Assembly (NCBI GenBank): GCA_025454915.1
Contig: JALONN010000018.1
Span: 1-64,000, forward strand
Reading direction: 5' to 3'
DNA length: 64,000 nt
From: Raineya sp.
GTDB taxonomy: Bacteria; Bacteroidota; Bacteroidia; Cytophagales; Thermonemataceae
Part shown: in pieces, positions 7,840 through 15,785 of the stretch
Layout of the letters: each line of letters starts with the position of its first letter
Position numbering within the stretch: the first letter of the stretch is position 1
Notes under the pieces: model-generated
Database searches by the model: none
The model's input: the letters and a program-made list of their open reading frames with translations, nothing else
Told to the model about the DNA's origin: nothing
Program-made: the position numbers and the translations under genes

Positions 7840-8691
7840 ATGAAAAACCTCATCCTAGTATCAGCCCTTATTCTAAGCTCTTCAGTTGTTTACAGTCAAA
7901 ACGCAAAAGAGAATAGAATTGACATTTCTGGCAATTTCCCTTTAGATATTGCTCAGGCTTCTAGAATGCCTGAAATACAAAAATTACCTATTGGTGATTT
8001 AATTGGTTTCGGAGTAAACCCAGAAGATATCAAAGCAAGAACAAGAATTATCAGTAATCAAAAAGGACATGTAGCTTTGAAAAACGACAAAGGTTTGTAT
8101 GTGATTACCGTAGTTGAAAATTTGTCTTTTGATTTACTTGGAAGTGTTGTCAGTTTTCAAATTCCCTCTTCTTCAAAGAAATCTACACTGATTCAAACAA
8201 CAGCTGCTCAAGATAAGATAGCCTCTTTTCAATTTGAAAAAGATGGACAAATATTCAGTTTTTACAGATTTGATCAAAATCTGGATGAGGCGAAAATCAA
8301 TGGAAAACAAAAATCTTTTAAGGGTTTTTCACAAAGGCTTCTCACTTCGAGATATATACATGTTTCTAAATTTTCACAGGTATCCTTAGTAGAAGATCTT
8401 TTCAAAAGGAATACAAGCTTTATATTTTCATTTAAGAAAATGAAAAATAAAAACTATTGCTTAGAAGGAAATGCTTTTCAAATAAAAGAACAACTTCGAT
8501 ACCTTTTTGCTGAGTATAAAACTGATGTTGATGCTTTTATTGTTACAAACAGATTATTTGAAAGCAATGAGAAAATTGAGAAAGACTTATTAATTCTTAC
8601 AGAGTACATAATCACAAATAAGTACCCTAAGATTTCAAATGTAAAAACAGGAACTGATGAATTTGAGGTTTTAGAAGTAGAAGCAAAATAA
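7840..8691 (+). CDS. Exported protein of unknown function (283 aa)
   Basis: A 283-residue protein with a clear signal peptide (residues 1-20, LILVSALILSSSVVYSQ) and no further transmembrane segment. The mature part is mixed alpha/beta with no motif recognised. It is first in a run of three genes (7840, 8742, 9211), each with its own TCTAACCC leader. The third resembles a VirB2/TraE-like small membrane protein, so a role in a conjugation apparatus is conceivable (periplasmic TraN-like position), but nothing in the sequence proves it. Confidence 0.7.
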   Translation: MKNLILVSALILSSSVVYSQNAKENRIDISGNFPLDIAQASRMPEIQKLPIGDLIGFGVNPEDIKARTRIISNQKGHVALKNDKGLYVITVVENLSFDLLGSVVSFQIPSSSKKSTLIQTTAAQDKIASFQFEKDGQIFSFYRFDQNLDEAKINGKQKSFKGFSQRLLTSRYIHVSKFSQVSLVEDLFKRNTSFIFSFKKMKNKNYCLEGNAFQIKEQLRYLFAEYKTDVDAFIVTNRLFESNEKIEKDLLILTEYIITNKYPKISNVKTGTDEFEVLEVEAK

Positions 8692-8715
8692 TTTTCTTTC
8701 ATCATTTATAATTAT

Positions 8716-8740
8716 TCTAACCCTTTTAACTTATTATTCA
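8716..8740 (+). promoter_or_regulatory. TCTAACCC leader before the 8742 gene
   Basis: TCTAACCCTTTTAACTTATT, then ATTCAT and ATG. Same layout as the leader at 7815. Confidence 0.6.
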
Positions 8741-8741
8741 T

Positions 8742-9164
8742 ATGAAATTCGTTATTTATATCATCGCTCTATCAAGCCTATTCCTTTCAAAGGCTTCAGC
8801 CCAAAATGATGAAATCAAAGATTTCAAGTTTTTAAAAAAGTATGACATTTCTTTCAAAGAAAAGAATGAAGTCACTTTCTCTTACGTATTTAACAGCAAA
8901 GTGCAATATTTAGTAAAAGTTGATGATTGTGATTTGATGGTTACTATTCTTGACCAGGACAAGAGACCCATTACCTCAAATTATATTTCAATGGAAAAAA
9001 GATGTATTCAAGCTATCAAGCTCAAGTGTTCCCGCACAGGCATTTACTATATTCGTTTTCAAAAAGTAAATCCAGCATTAGAAAAGAAAAATTTCGTAGG
9101 AACAATTGGTTTTAAACCTAATACATCATCTGTAGATATTTCTCTGACTGCATCTAAAATGTAA
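8742..9164 (+). CDS. Exported small protein, unknown (140 aa)
   Basis: A 140-residue protein with a signal peptide (1-20, IYIIALSSLFLSKASAQ). The mature domain is beta-rich (TFSYVFNSKVQYLVKV, then TGIYYIRFQKV) and has a possible disulfide set (the CD of VDDCDL, KRC, LKCS). The pattern suggests a small beta-sandwich. The family is not recognised. It lies between the 283-aa exported protein and a small membrane protein with individual leaders, so the three are probably expressed together. Confidence 0.65.
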   Translation: MKFVIYIIALSSLFLSKASAQNDEIKDFKFLKKYDISFKEKNEVTFSYVFNSKVQYLVKVDDCDLMVTILDQDKRPITSNYISMEKRCIQAIKLKCSRTGIYYIRFQKVNPALEKKNFVGTIGFKPNTSSVDISLTASKM

Positions 9165-9187
9165 TTGAACATAGTTTATTTTGATTT

Positions 9188-9210
9188 TCTAACCCTTTTA
9201 ATTTATTATT
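9188..9210 (+). promoter_or_regulatory. TCTAACCC leader before the 9211 gene
   Basis: TCTAACCCTTTTAATTTATT followed by ATTATG. A TTTTG lies 4 nt upstream (9179-9183), consistent with a weak -7 box. Confidence 0.6.
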
Positions 9211-9504
9211 ATGGACTCTCTTTTAAATTTTATCACAATAGATTTGCTTGTTTTTTTACAAGGCTTGGTAAGTGCAAGCAATAGTTTTTTAGGCAATGTG
9301 AAGGTTGTTGTAAACTTAATTTTTATTTCTTTTGTCTTGATTGGGATAGTTAAAGTGGCTAAAGAATTTATGGATGGTGAAACCAGTAGGGCAAAAGTAT
9401 ATTTGATAGGCTATGTTGTTGGTTTATTTATTTTTGGAATTGTTGTCTCTAATTATGACAATATCACAGGTTTCTTATTTGGAATGAATTCACAGCTCCG
9501 ATAA
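9211..9504 (+). CDS. Small membrane protein, possibly VirB2/TraE-like
   Basis: A 97-residue protein with two hydrophobic segments (about 33-50, VVNLIFISFVLIGIVKV, and 65-82, YLIGYVVGLFIFGIVVS) joined by a short polar loop (AKEFMDGETSR). The arrangement, with a hydrophobic N-terminal stretch then two transmembrane helices around a polar loop, resembles VirB2-type pilin subunits such as the DUF4134/TraE proteins of Bacteroides conjugation systems. The similarity is structural and from memory, not proven. It is last in its run of genes and is followed by a strong terminator. Confidence 0.55.
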   Translation: MDSLLNFITIDLLVFLQGLVSASNSFLGNVKVVVNLIFISFVLIGIVKVAKEFMDGETSRAKVYLIGYVVGLFIFGIVVSNYDNITGFLFGMNSQLR

Positions 9505-9532
9505 CCGCCAATTTTCACTACATAAATATCAT

Positions 9533-9559
9533 AAGCTCCAATTTGATTGGAGCTTTTTT
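9533..9559 (+). terminator. Intrinsic terminator
   Basis: AAGCTCCAAT-TTG-ATTGGAGCTT stem followed by TTTTT, closing the 7840-9504 gene run. Confidence 0.85.
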
Positions 9560-9614
9560 ATTAAGATTTGTTTTATCACGCATCATAATATGATTATAAA
9601 TGTATTAAGTTGTT

Positions 9615-9849
9615 AAATGTTACAACATTTAATTTTAGCAATTTTGTAATATTTTACACAAAATATTACATTATCATTTATCCCTTTATTTTTTTAATCT
9701 CTATAAAAACAAAGATTTATCCTTTAAAAATTACCTAAAAAATTATTTTATTACACGATTACAAAATCAGGGATTCCCTGATGCGTGGGAGTTTTTTATT
9801 GTTTAGGTTTGATGAGTAAATATTTACTCACCACTAACCCAATAAAATA
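9615..9849 (+). promoter_or_regulatory. Composite regulatory region, copy 1
   Basis: It contains four dyads in order: AAATGTTACAACATTT (9615-9630); TGTAATATTTT with AAAATATTACA (9645-9670); ATCAGGGATTCCCTGAT (9766-9782), inside a roughly 70-bp block (9741-9812) shared with two other loci; and TGAGTAAATATTTACTCA (9813-9830). A CTAACCC (9834-9840) lies just before the ATG. The same order of the first three elements occurs at 13169-13366 and, on the minus strand, at 38951-39144. It probably binds one or more dimeric regulators. Confidence 0.75.
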
Positions 9850-12654
9850 ATGAAAGAGATCAATGAAGGTTTCACCAATATGGAAGCTGAGTATGCTATA
9901 TCCATTGGCAATAATGGACGGATTACAGCTCCAAATAATACCAATTATAATTTTGGTACAGGAGACTTCACTGTCACAGGTTGGTTTATGACTCAACAAC
10001 CTGGTACTTTAGTTTCTCGAAAAGAAAGTGCAGGTACTCCTGGTTGGTTATTAGTTATAAAACCTAATGGAGTTATTAAATTTGCCACAGATAATGGGTT
10101 TGGATTCTATGAGGCCAACTCCATTAATAGTACCGCATTAGATGGATATTGGCATCATATAGCAGCTGTTAGAAATCAAGGGATTATAAGTATTTATTTT
10201 GATGGAGAGCCTATAAGTATAACATCTGGGGGTAGCTTACCAAGCCCATTAAATGTTTCAAATAATTTAAATCTGATCATAGGAGGATGTGAGCAACAAC
10301 AGGAACCTTATAATCAGTTTATTGGATGTATTGAGGATATTGGGCTTTGGAATAGGGCATTAACCAATGATGAAATTATAACTGCAATGTTTGGACCTAT
10401 TTCTGATAGTCTTAATGGAAACGTTGGTTTTTGGAAATTTAATAATAATTATAATGATTCATCATCTATAAGTAATACTGCTTCTCCTTCTGGTACAACC
10501 TCTTTTATTCCAGTTTGTAATTGTATTTTCTCTACAGGAGAAAATTATTATAGCTACTGTTGTTTTGAAAATCTAAATGCAGGATACTACTCTTTAGCAG
10601 ACAGTTTTAATAGTCAAGTAATTACAAGAACTCAAACAATTAGTATAGCTCAAGGAGCTCCCATTTTAATAGGAGGGATAACAGATGGCTCTGATACACT
10701 TAATTTCCCTTCTGGTGTAATTATGACGCTGACCAATCCTAATGGTTCTACACTAAACATAGAAACAAATCAAGATGACTTATTTGTTCATATGCATGGA
10801 AATTCACTTTTTGCATTCATAATCAAGAATCCAATACCAGGCAATTGGACTTTAAGTATAACAGCTCCACCAAATCAACCATTTATCACTTCATTCCAAG
10901 CTCTTCCATCTCAAGACCCTGTTAATACTTGTACTGTAGCTTTAAAATGTTGTTATCCACAGCTACAAGCTGGTTACACTTCAAGTGGTGAGGATAGAAA
11001 AAGGATGGCTTTAGTGAGTTCCTTTTGGGGTACACTAGGTCAAATTGTGGGTTATGGGATAGCGACTGTTGCTGTTGCTGCTGTTGCTGTTGGTTCTGTT
11101 GCTTTATTACCTGCTGCTGCTGCTGTGGTTATTGGATTAGGTATTGCTCAAGTATCTTTTGTTTTAGATACAACTGCACAACTTAATAGTTTGAAGGAGG
11201 GAGCAAAAAATATTGCAAATGCAATTGGATTTGATCCAAATACATTGCCAGATTTAGGATTAGCATTGAATGGAGGATATATTCAAGTGCCTCAAAACTC
11301 TGTATATAATTTTGGCACAGGAGATTTTACAGTTGAAGGATGGGTTCGACCTACAAAACCTGGTCCATTATTTGGGAAAAAAAGCTCTGAAGGTGGCAGT
11401 AATCAATATGCTGGATTTCTATTTCAAGTAAATGAAAATGGTGTTATTTCACTAGTAACAGACAATGGATTTGGATATTATCTTGTTAATTCAAGGAGTA
11501 CAAGTGTTTTTGATGGAAGATGGCATCATATAGCTGGAGTTAGACAGAATGGTGGTATTACTATATATTTTGATGGTCAACCTATTGATACTACCATTTC
11601 TAACAGTTTACCAACTCCATTATTAGTTAGCAATGAACTTTCTTTGCTCATTGGATCTGTACAACAAAATCAACAAAAATACCGTAATTTATATGGAACA
11701 GTTGTAGATGTTCGTATTTGGAATGTTGCAAGAACTAGAGAGCAAATAAAAGGCTACATGAATAGTAGCCCTTCAATTGAAAGTCAAGGATTAATTGGTT
11801 TATGGCCACTTACTACAGGAGATGTTAATGACATTTCAAAGACAGGCAATAATGGACAATTAAGTGGTGATACAAGTTGGACTAAGTTACCTGGACAACA
11901 ATTATCCCAAATACAACTTGGCAGGAACGCTGCTCATGGATATGAATATGCTGGAGAACACACATTTATGTGTGTAATGAAAACTGGTTCTCAATCTCAA
12001 CCTTTTCCAAATAATGTTGATATTTTTTTCGATTGTGCTGGTGGACATGGTGATGATGCCAATCATAATATTCCTGTTACTTTGGGATCTTTAATTGTAT
12101 ATGGAAGACCTGATGACCTTATTAGGATGGCTCAAGGGAAAGGAACAATAGACCCCAATAAAAAAGTATATGGTAGCGGAAGTGAATGGGGGCAAGGAAC
12201 AGCAGGTATAAATGCAACAGGGACTATTAATAGAAATGGCTTTTGTCATCAAATAGCAAACAGACTTTTATGGGCATGTATATGGCCAAATCGTGAGGTA
12301 ACATTGGCAGATGCTATTCCACAAGTAAGAGGTTATTATGTTACATGGCTATGGACTGGTACATATGGTAAATCTTGGGCAAGTATAATTAATGGGAAGA
12401 ATGTTAGTTTTGCAGATTGGTGTGCTATGAATGATTTTCCAGCACCTCCTTCAGAAGATACCTCAATGTATAATGATCTTAAGATGTTGGAGCCTAGACA
12501 TCGTAAAATATTGATGAAACATGCAATTGAGTTGCAAGAATCTGTTAATCCTTTAATGACTGTTGAGGAACTGACTGAAATAAAAAATAAATTTATTCAA
12601 GATGCCTCATCAAAATTACCTGATAGTATTTTACCCTTTATGGGTTTAATCTAA
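9850..12654 (+). CDS. Large protein with two LamG-like domains
   Basis: A 934-residue protein with no signal peptide. Two concanavalin-A/LamG-like jelly rolls occupy about 15-200 and 475-665. Both contain the laminin-G_3 signature: FGTGDFTVxGW, a WHHIA motif with an Arg-rich strand, then IYFDG. Between them is a beta domain (200-370) and an Ala/Val-rich hydrophobic stretch (about 395-435). The C-terminal region (about 700-860) has conserved-looking Cys/His positions (FDCAGGHGDDANHN, then NGFCHQIANRLLWAC) that could be catalytic, perhaps peptidase-like. LamG domains usually bind glycans or proteins. It is under the composite regulatory region shared with the 13397 and 38881 operons. How it leaves the cell, if it does, is not visible. 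Confidence 0.85.
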   Translation: MKEINEGFTNMEAEYAISIGNNGRITAPNNTNYNFGTGDFTVTGWFMTQQPGTLVSRKESAGTPGWLLVIKPNGVIKFATDNGFGFYEANSINSTALDGYWHHIAAVRNQGIISIYFDGEPISITSGGSLPSPLNVSNNLNLIIGGCEQQQEPYNQFIGCIEDIGLWNRALTNDEIITAMFGPISDSLNGNVGFWKFNNNYNDSSSISNTASPSGTTSFIPVCNCIFSTGENYYSYCCFENLNAGYYSLADSFNSQVITRTQTISIAQGAPILIGGITDGSDTLNFPSGVIMTLTNPNGSTLNIETNQDDLFVHMHGNSLFAFIIKNPIPGNWTLSITAPPNQPFITSFQALPSQDPVNTCTVALKCCYPQLQAGYTSSGEDRKRMALVSSFWGTLGQIVGYGIATVAVAAVAVGSVALLPAAAAVVIGLGIAQVSFVLDTTAQLNSLKEGAKNIANAIGFDPNTLPDLGLALNGGYIQVPQNSVYNFGTGDFTVEGWVRPTKPGPLFGKKSSEGGSNQYAGFLFQVNENGVISLVTDNGFGYYLVNSRSTSVFDGRWHHIAGVRQNGGITIYFDGQPIDTTISNSLPTPLLVSNELSLLIGSVQQNQQKYRNLYGTVVDVRIWNVARTREQIKGYMNSSPSIESQGLIGLWPLTTGDVNDISKTGNNGQLSGDTSWTKLPGQQLSQIQLGRNAAHGYEYAGEHTFMCVMKTGSQSQPFPNNVDIFFDCAGGHGDDANHNIPVTLGSLIVYGRPDDLIRMAQGKGTIDPNKKVYGSGSEWGQGTAGINATGTINRNGFCHQIANRLLWACIWPNREVTLADAIPQVRGYYVTWLWTGTYGKSWASIINGKNVSFADWCAMNDFPAPPSEDTSMYNDLKMLEPRHRKILMKHAIELQESVNPLMTVEELTEIKNKFIQDASSKLPDSILPFMGLI

Positions 12655-12661
12655 ATAAATG

Positions 12662-12705
12662 AGGAGTTGTGCAAAGATCTACTAAACCTGTACAACTCCT
12701 TTCTT
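12662..12705 (+). terminator. Intrinsic terminator
   Basis: AGGAGTTGT pairs with ACAACTCCT across a 21-nt loop, then TTTCTT. It follows the stop of the LamG protein gene. Confidence 0.65.
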
Positions 12706-12755
12706 ATACATAGTTTTGATTCATGAAAAAAAAAGCGAAGTAAAACACCTGGTTT

Positions 12756-12855
12756 TTAATTTATTTCTCTAAAAATCTGTTTAAATCCTGTTGACTTTTG
12801 GAATCTAGCATTTCTTGAAGCATAGTGTGATTATTTTCTTCAAGATATTGAACCT
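12756..12855 (-). pseudogene. Displaced 3' end of a rep gene
   Basis: About 90 bp nearly identical to the 3' end of the rep gene at 15786-15876, same orientation, with the shared run TGTTGACTTTTGGAATCTA. The match extends a little into the downstream terminator. It corresponds to the last roughly 30 codons of Rep. It is cut at about 12855, where it joins an unrelated coding fragment, so it marks a past rearrangement. Confidence 0.8.
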
Positions 12856-12963
12856 ATAAAATCTCATAAAATAGAATATAAAGGCTTTAAGAAAGGTATT
12901 TATATTATTAAAGTTCTATCAGAAGAAGGTAAAATGCATACACAAAAAATCATCGTAGAGTAA
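12856..12963 (+). pseudogene. T9SS sorting-domain C-terminal fragment
   Basis: Open in plus frame to a stop at 12961, it encodes about 35 residues ending KGIYIIKVLSEEGKMHTQ then KIIVE. This is the typical last strand pair of a type A T9SS C-terminal domain (compare GLYIFQLKAEDGKIITKRFS at the end of the 39265 gene). It has no start and abuts the displaced rep end. It keeps its own terminator at 13001. A remnant of a secreted surface protein gene. Confidence 0.75.
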
Positions 12964-13000
12964 ATTGTTTGGTTATGAAGTTTTCATAGTTATAGTCTTA

Positions 13001-13030
13001 AAAGTTCTGCTTAATAAGCAGAACTTTTTA
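13001..13030 (+). terminator. Intrinsic terminator
   Basis: AAAGTTCTGCTTA with TAAGCAGAACTTTTT, a near-perfect stem with T-run downstream of the T9SS fragment. Confidence 0.8.
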
Positions 13031-13168
13031 TTTTGACACACGTCAACTTAACATCAAGAAATTAGATTTTTTGGACACCTCCTTTTAAGAATATCTCTAA
13101 CTAGGGGTTTCTACGATATAAGCTCCTTTTTTCTAAGTTTCAAGTACAAATTTATTGTGATGTAATTC

Positions 13169-13396
13169 ATGTTACAACATCTAATTTTTAGATTTTTTAG
13201 TATTTCAACCAAAATATTACATAATAATCTACATCTAATACTCTACTTTATTGCATCCAAATCAATATTTTTTATCTTAAAATGTTAAAAAAAAAATATT
13301 TTATTACACGATTACAAAATCAGGGATTCCCTGATGCGTAGCAGTTTTTTATTACTTAAGTTTGACACATGAAACTGCTTTAAACTAAAAGAATTT
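13169..13396 (+). promoter_or_regulatory. Composite regulatory region, copy 2
   Basis: ATGTTACAACAT (13169-13180), an AAAATATTACA half-site (13211-13221) and ATCAGGGATTCCCTGAT (13319-13335) within a block at 13296-13365 that is nearly identical to 9741-9812, down to TTACACGATTACAAAATCAG. It precedes the 13397-15738 operon. The left half of the second dyad has decayed. Confidence 0.75.
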
Positions 13397-14239
13397 ATGG
13401 CTTCAAGTATTCAAATTCAAGATGGAAACCCATGGTGGATGAGCCCAGATATTTGGGTCGTTCCTGGAAAAGATCCAAATGGTACTACAGGTATTCCTAT
13501 TGCAGGAAAGGAAAATTATGTTTGGGCAAAAGTTCACAATATTGGTATAGAACCAATTGTTGGAGCTAAAGTAAACTTTTATTGGTCTAATCCAGCAATG
13601 GGTGTACTTAGAAGCAATAGCACTTTAATTGGCCAAGCGTTTGTTGATTTAGATTCAAAAGAGTCTAAAGATGTATTATGTCTTACTCCATGGATACCTA
13701 CAGTTGTAAATAATGGACATGAGTGTATTGTTGTTGAAGCAATTTCAAATCTTACTACCTTGCCTAATCCTCCTCAAGATGCTTTTGACCCACAAATATT
13801 TGACTACATAGCTCAGAGGAATATACAAGTAATCATTTTTAGTCCAATCATGCAATTTTTATTTTTACCTATTCAAATTTCAGCTTCAGATAGAATTCCA
13901 AAAAAAGGTACAATTTCAGTTGAAAGTGGACTTTTAGATACAAAACATGAAAGAATCATTTTAAGTCAATTTGGTTTTATTCAAGGAAAAATTCAACGAT
14001 TAAAAGAAAATACATTTAAATATGGTATTTCTAAATTTGGAGGTTGTCATAACTCTAGAGAATCTATTGATAAACATCGATTAGATTTTAAACTTGATGA
14101 GAATACATCAACATCCATTTTCTTACACATAGAACATGTATCTAAAAGTAAAGAAATGGGATACCAAATTTTAAATTTAGTAGAAAGAGTAGATGGAAAA
14201 GTAGTTGGTGGGAATTCAGTTTTAATCATTAAACAATAA
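13397..14239 (+). CDS. Ig-like (CARDB-type) protein, no signal peptide
   Basis: A 280-residue protein. Residues 10-120 have the layout of a CARDB/Ig-like beta-sandwich: a WWMSPDIWV opening, then YVWAKVHNIGIEPIVGAKVN, a typical strand pair, and a later ECIVVEA strand. The second half (about 145-280) is another beta-rich region rich in Lys and Ser. There is no signal peptide or membrane segment. Such domains act in adhesion or assembly. It is first in an operon with the 14245 gene (5-bp gap) and under the composite regulatory region. Function unknown; a structural or cargo role in the three-operon regulon is inferred. Confidence 0.8.
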   Translation: MASSIQIQDGNPWWMSPDIWVVPGKDPNGTTGIPIAGKENYVWAKVHNIGIEPIVGAKVNFYWSNPAMGVLRSNSTLIGQAFVDLDSKESKDVLCLTPWIPTVVNNGHECIVVEAISNLTTLPNPPQDAFDPQIFDYIAQRNIQVIIFSPIMQFLFLPIQISASDRIPKKGTISVESGLLDTKHERIILSQFGFIQGKIQRLKENTFKYGISKFGGCHNSRESIDKHRLDFKLDENTSTSIFLHIEHVSKSKEMGYQILNLVERVDGKVVGGNSVLIIKQ

Positions 14240-14244
14240 TCAAG

Positions 14245-15738
14245 ATGGCTACAACTCCAATGTCAATTCAATATCGACCTTTTTCAGTAGAACCTAATAC
14301 TGGAATCATGTTACCTGATGGCATATTTGATACTGCAATTTTTGAACAACAGATCACTGCTTATTATACAAACAATAGTTCTTCTGACTTGAAGAATGTA
14401 AGCATCTATTTTGAAAGTATTAGTGATAACAATATTGTTGTTACCTCCAAAACTCATTTTTTTCATGTCATCCCAGCTGGTGCCTCTGTAAAGGTTTTTT
14501 GGTTAGGAAATTTTCAACATGCTTCTTTTGGTAAGAAAAATATTAGTATCATAGCTAAGGCTAATGGACATTCTCTTAAAAGAGAAATAAAACAAATTTT
14601 TGTTTCTAAAACTACTTATAATCAAATTTCTAACACTTACACTTGTCAAATACCAGAAGGTTCAATTCAAGTGAAAATATTAGGAGCTATTACTGAGAGA
14701 AAAAGTCGTGGTCGTAAAGTCTCAAGATTTCCTGCACTAACAATACCAACCAGATTAGAACTTACTGTATTACCTAACCCTCCTTATAAAGGTCAATTTG
14801 GAGATTTACCTTTTCAAGACCCTTGGTGGAAAGTTGTTGGATGGGTGGTTGCTGCAGTTGCTGCTATTGGAGCTGTTGTTGCTGCAGCTCTTGGTGAAGG
14901 TAAAGCTTCAGTTGGAGTTAGTGGGAATTTTGATGAAACAGGGAAGGTGAATTGTTGTAAACCAAATGATGGATTAAGTGTAAAAGAAAGGCAAACTGTT
15001 GCTGGAGTCTTATCTACAATTGCTTCTGGAGCTGTGGTTGTTGGGTGCTCAGATGATATTGATCCTTGGCGGAGAGGGCAAGAAGCTACTCCTGTTAAAG
15101 AAGGTGAGATTACTATTTCTGAAAGTTTAAAGTTAAATATGAAATACATTGAACCTCCTAAGGCTGGGAAAGCATATCCAATTGAAGTGGAATGGATATA
15201 TACAAGAGTAACCAACTTGAGTTCTTATAGTTTTCATGTTAAAGAGATAAAAAATAATATTCACACATTAAAACAGGTTCAAGTAGATACTCCAAAGACA
15301 GTAAAACTTTTATCAAATGATTTTATTATCAGAGCAAAATTTATCAAAGAAGATAACTCACTTTTTAAAGGTACACAATTACATGCTTTTGCATTAGTTG
15401 TTTCACCTAAAAAAGATTCTTATATCATTCCATTATTAGATGATGGTATTGGATTTGATAAGAAAGCAAATGATGGAGTGTATACTGGTTTTTTAGATTT
15501 CAGAAATTTATCTAATCAAATACCTAATATCACACTAGTAAAAAATGTTAGTTTATTGGGAACATGGCAGATATATGTTTATGCACAAGACACAAATGAT
15601 GCCACAATTGACATGAAGCCTGAAGTTGCAGCTACTCATATTGGTGGAATGGTTGTCGCATCAGCTTCTGAGTTTACATTTAATTCATCAGAACCTTGTC
15701 CATTTAATGCTAACAGTTCTATTGTAGTTATCACCTAA
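14245..15738 (+). CDS. Multidomain beta protein with hydrophobic centre
   Basis: A 497-residue protein without a signal peptide. The N-terminal part (about 1-125) is an Ig-like domain resembling that of its neighbour. A Trp-rich junction (DPWWKVVGWV) leads into an Ala/Val-rich hydrophobic stretch at about 195-216. Two CC-type Cys positions follow (NCCKP). The C-terminal half carries DGIGFDKKANDGVYTGFL, which resembles a choice-of-anchor or calcium-binding beta domain motif (D/N-rich DGxGxDxxxNDGxYT). The 934-aa protein also pairs beta domains with an Ala/Val stretch, so they may belong to one system. It ends at a bidirectional terminator. Confidence 0.8.
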   Translation: MATTPMSIQYRPFSVEPNTGIMLPDGIFDTAIFEQQITAYYTNNSSSDLKNVSIYFESISDNNIVVTSKTHFFHVIPAGASVKVFWLGNFQHASFGKKNISIIAKANGHSLKREIKQIFVSKTTYNQISNTYTCQIPEGSIQVKILGAITERKSRGRKVSRFPALTIPTRLELTVLPNPPYKGQFGDLPFQDPWWKVVGWVVAAVAAIGAVVAAALGEGKASVGVSGNFDETGKVNCCKPNDGLSVKERQTVAGVLSTIASGAVVVGCSDDIDPWRRGQEATPVKEGEITISESLKLNMKYIEPPKAGKAYPIEVEWIYTRVTNLSSYSFHVKEIKNNIHTLKQVQVDTPKTVKLLSNDFIIRAKFIKEDNSLFKGTQLHAFALVVSPKKDSYIIPLLDDGIGFDKKANDGVYTGFLDFRNLSNQIPNITLVKNVSLLGTWQIYVYAQDTNDATIDMKPEVAATHIGGMVVASASEFTFNSSEPCPFNANSSIVVIT

Positions 15739-15754
15739 GGTATATTTTAAAGTA

Positions 15755-15784
15755 AAAAAGCGAGGTGGTTACCTCGCTTTTTAT
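15755..15784. terminator. Bidirectional intrinsic terminator
   Basis: AAAAAGCGAGGT-GGTT-ACCTCGCTTTTT, between the convergent 14245 operon and the rep gene. Confidence 0.9.
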
Positions 15785-15785
15785 T

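Noticed and set aside
14814..15215. Minus-strand open frame opposite the 14245 gene
   Set aside because: Antisense shadow with Ala/Thr-rich low-complexity translation.
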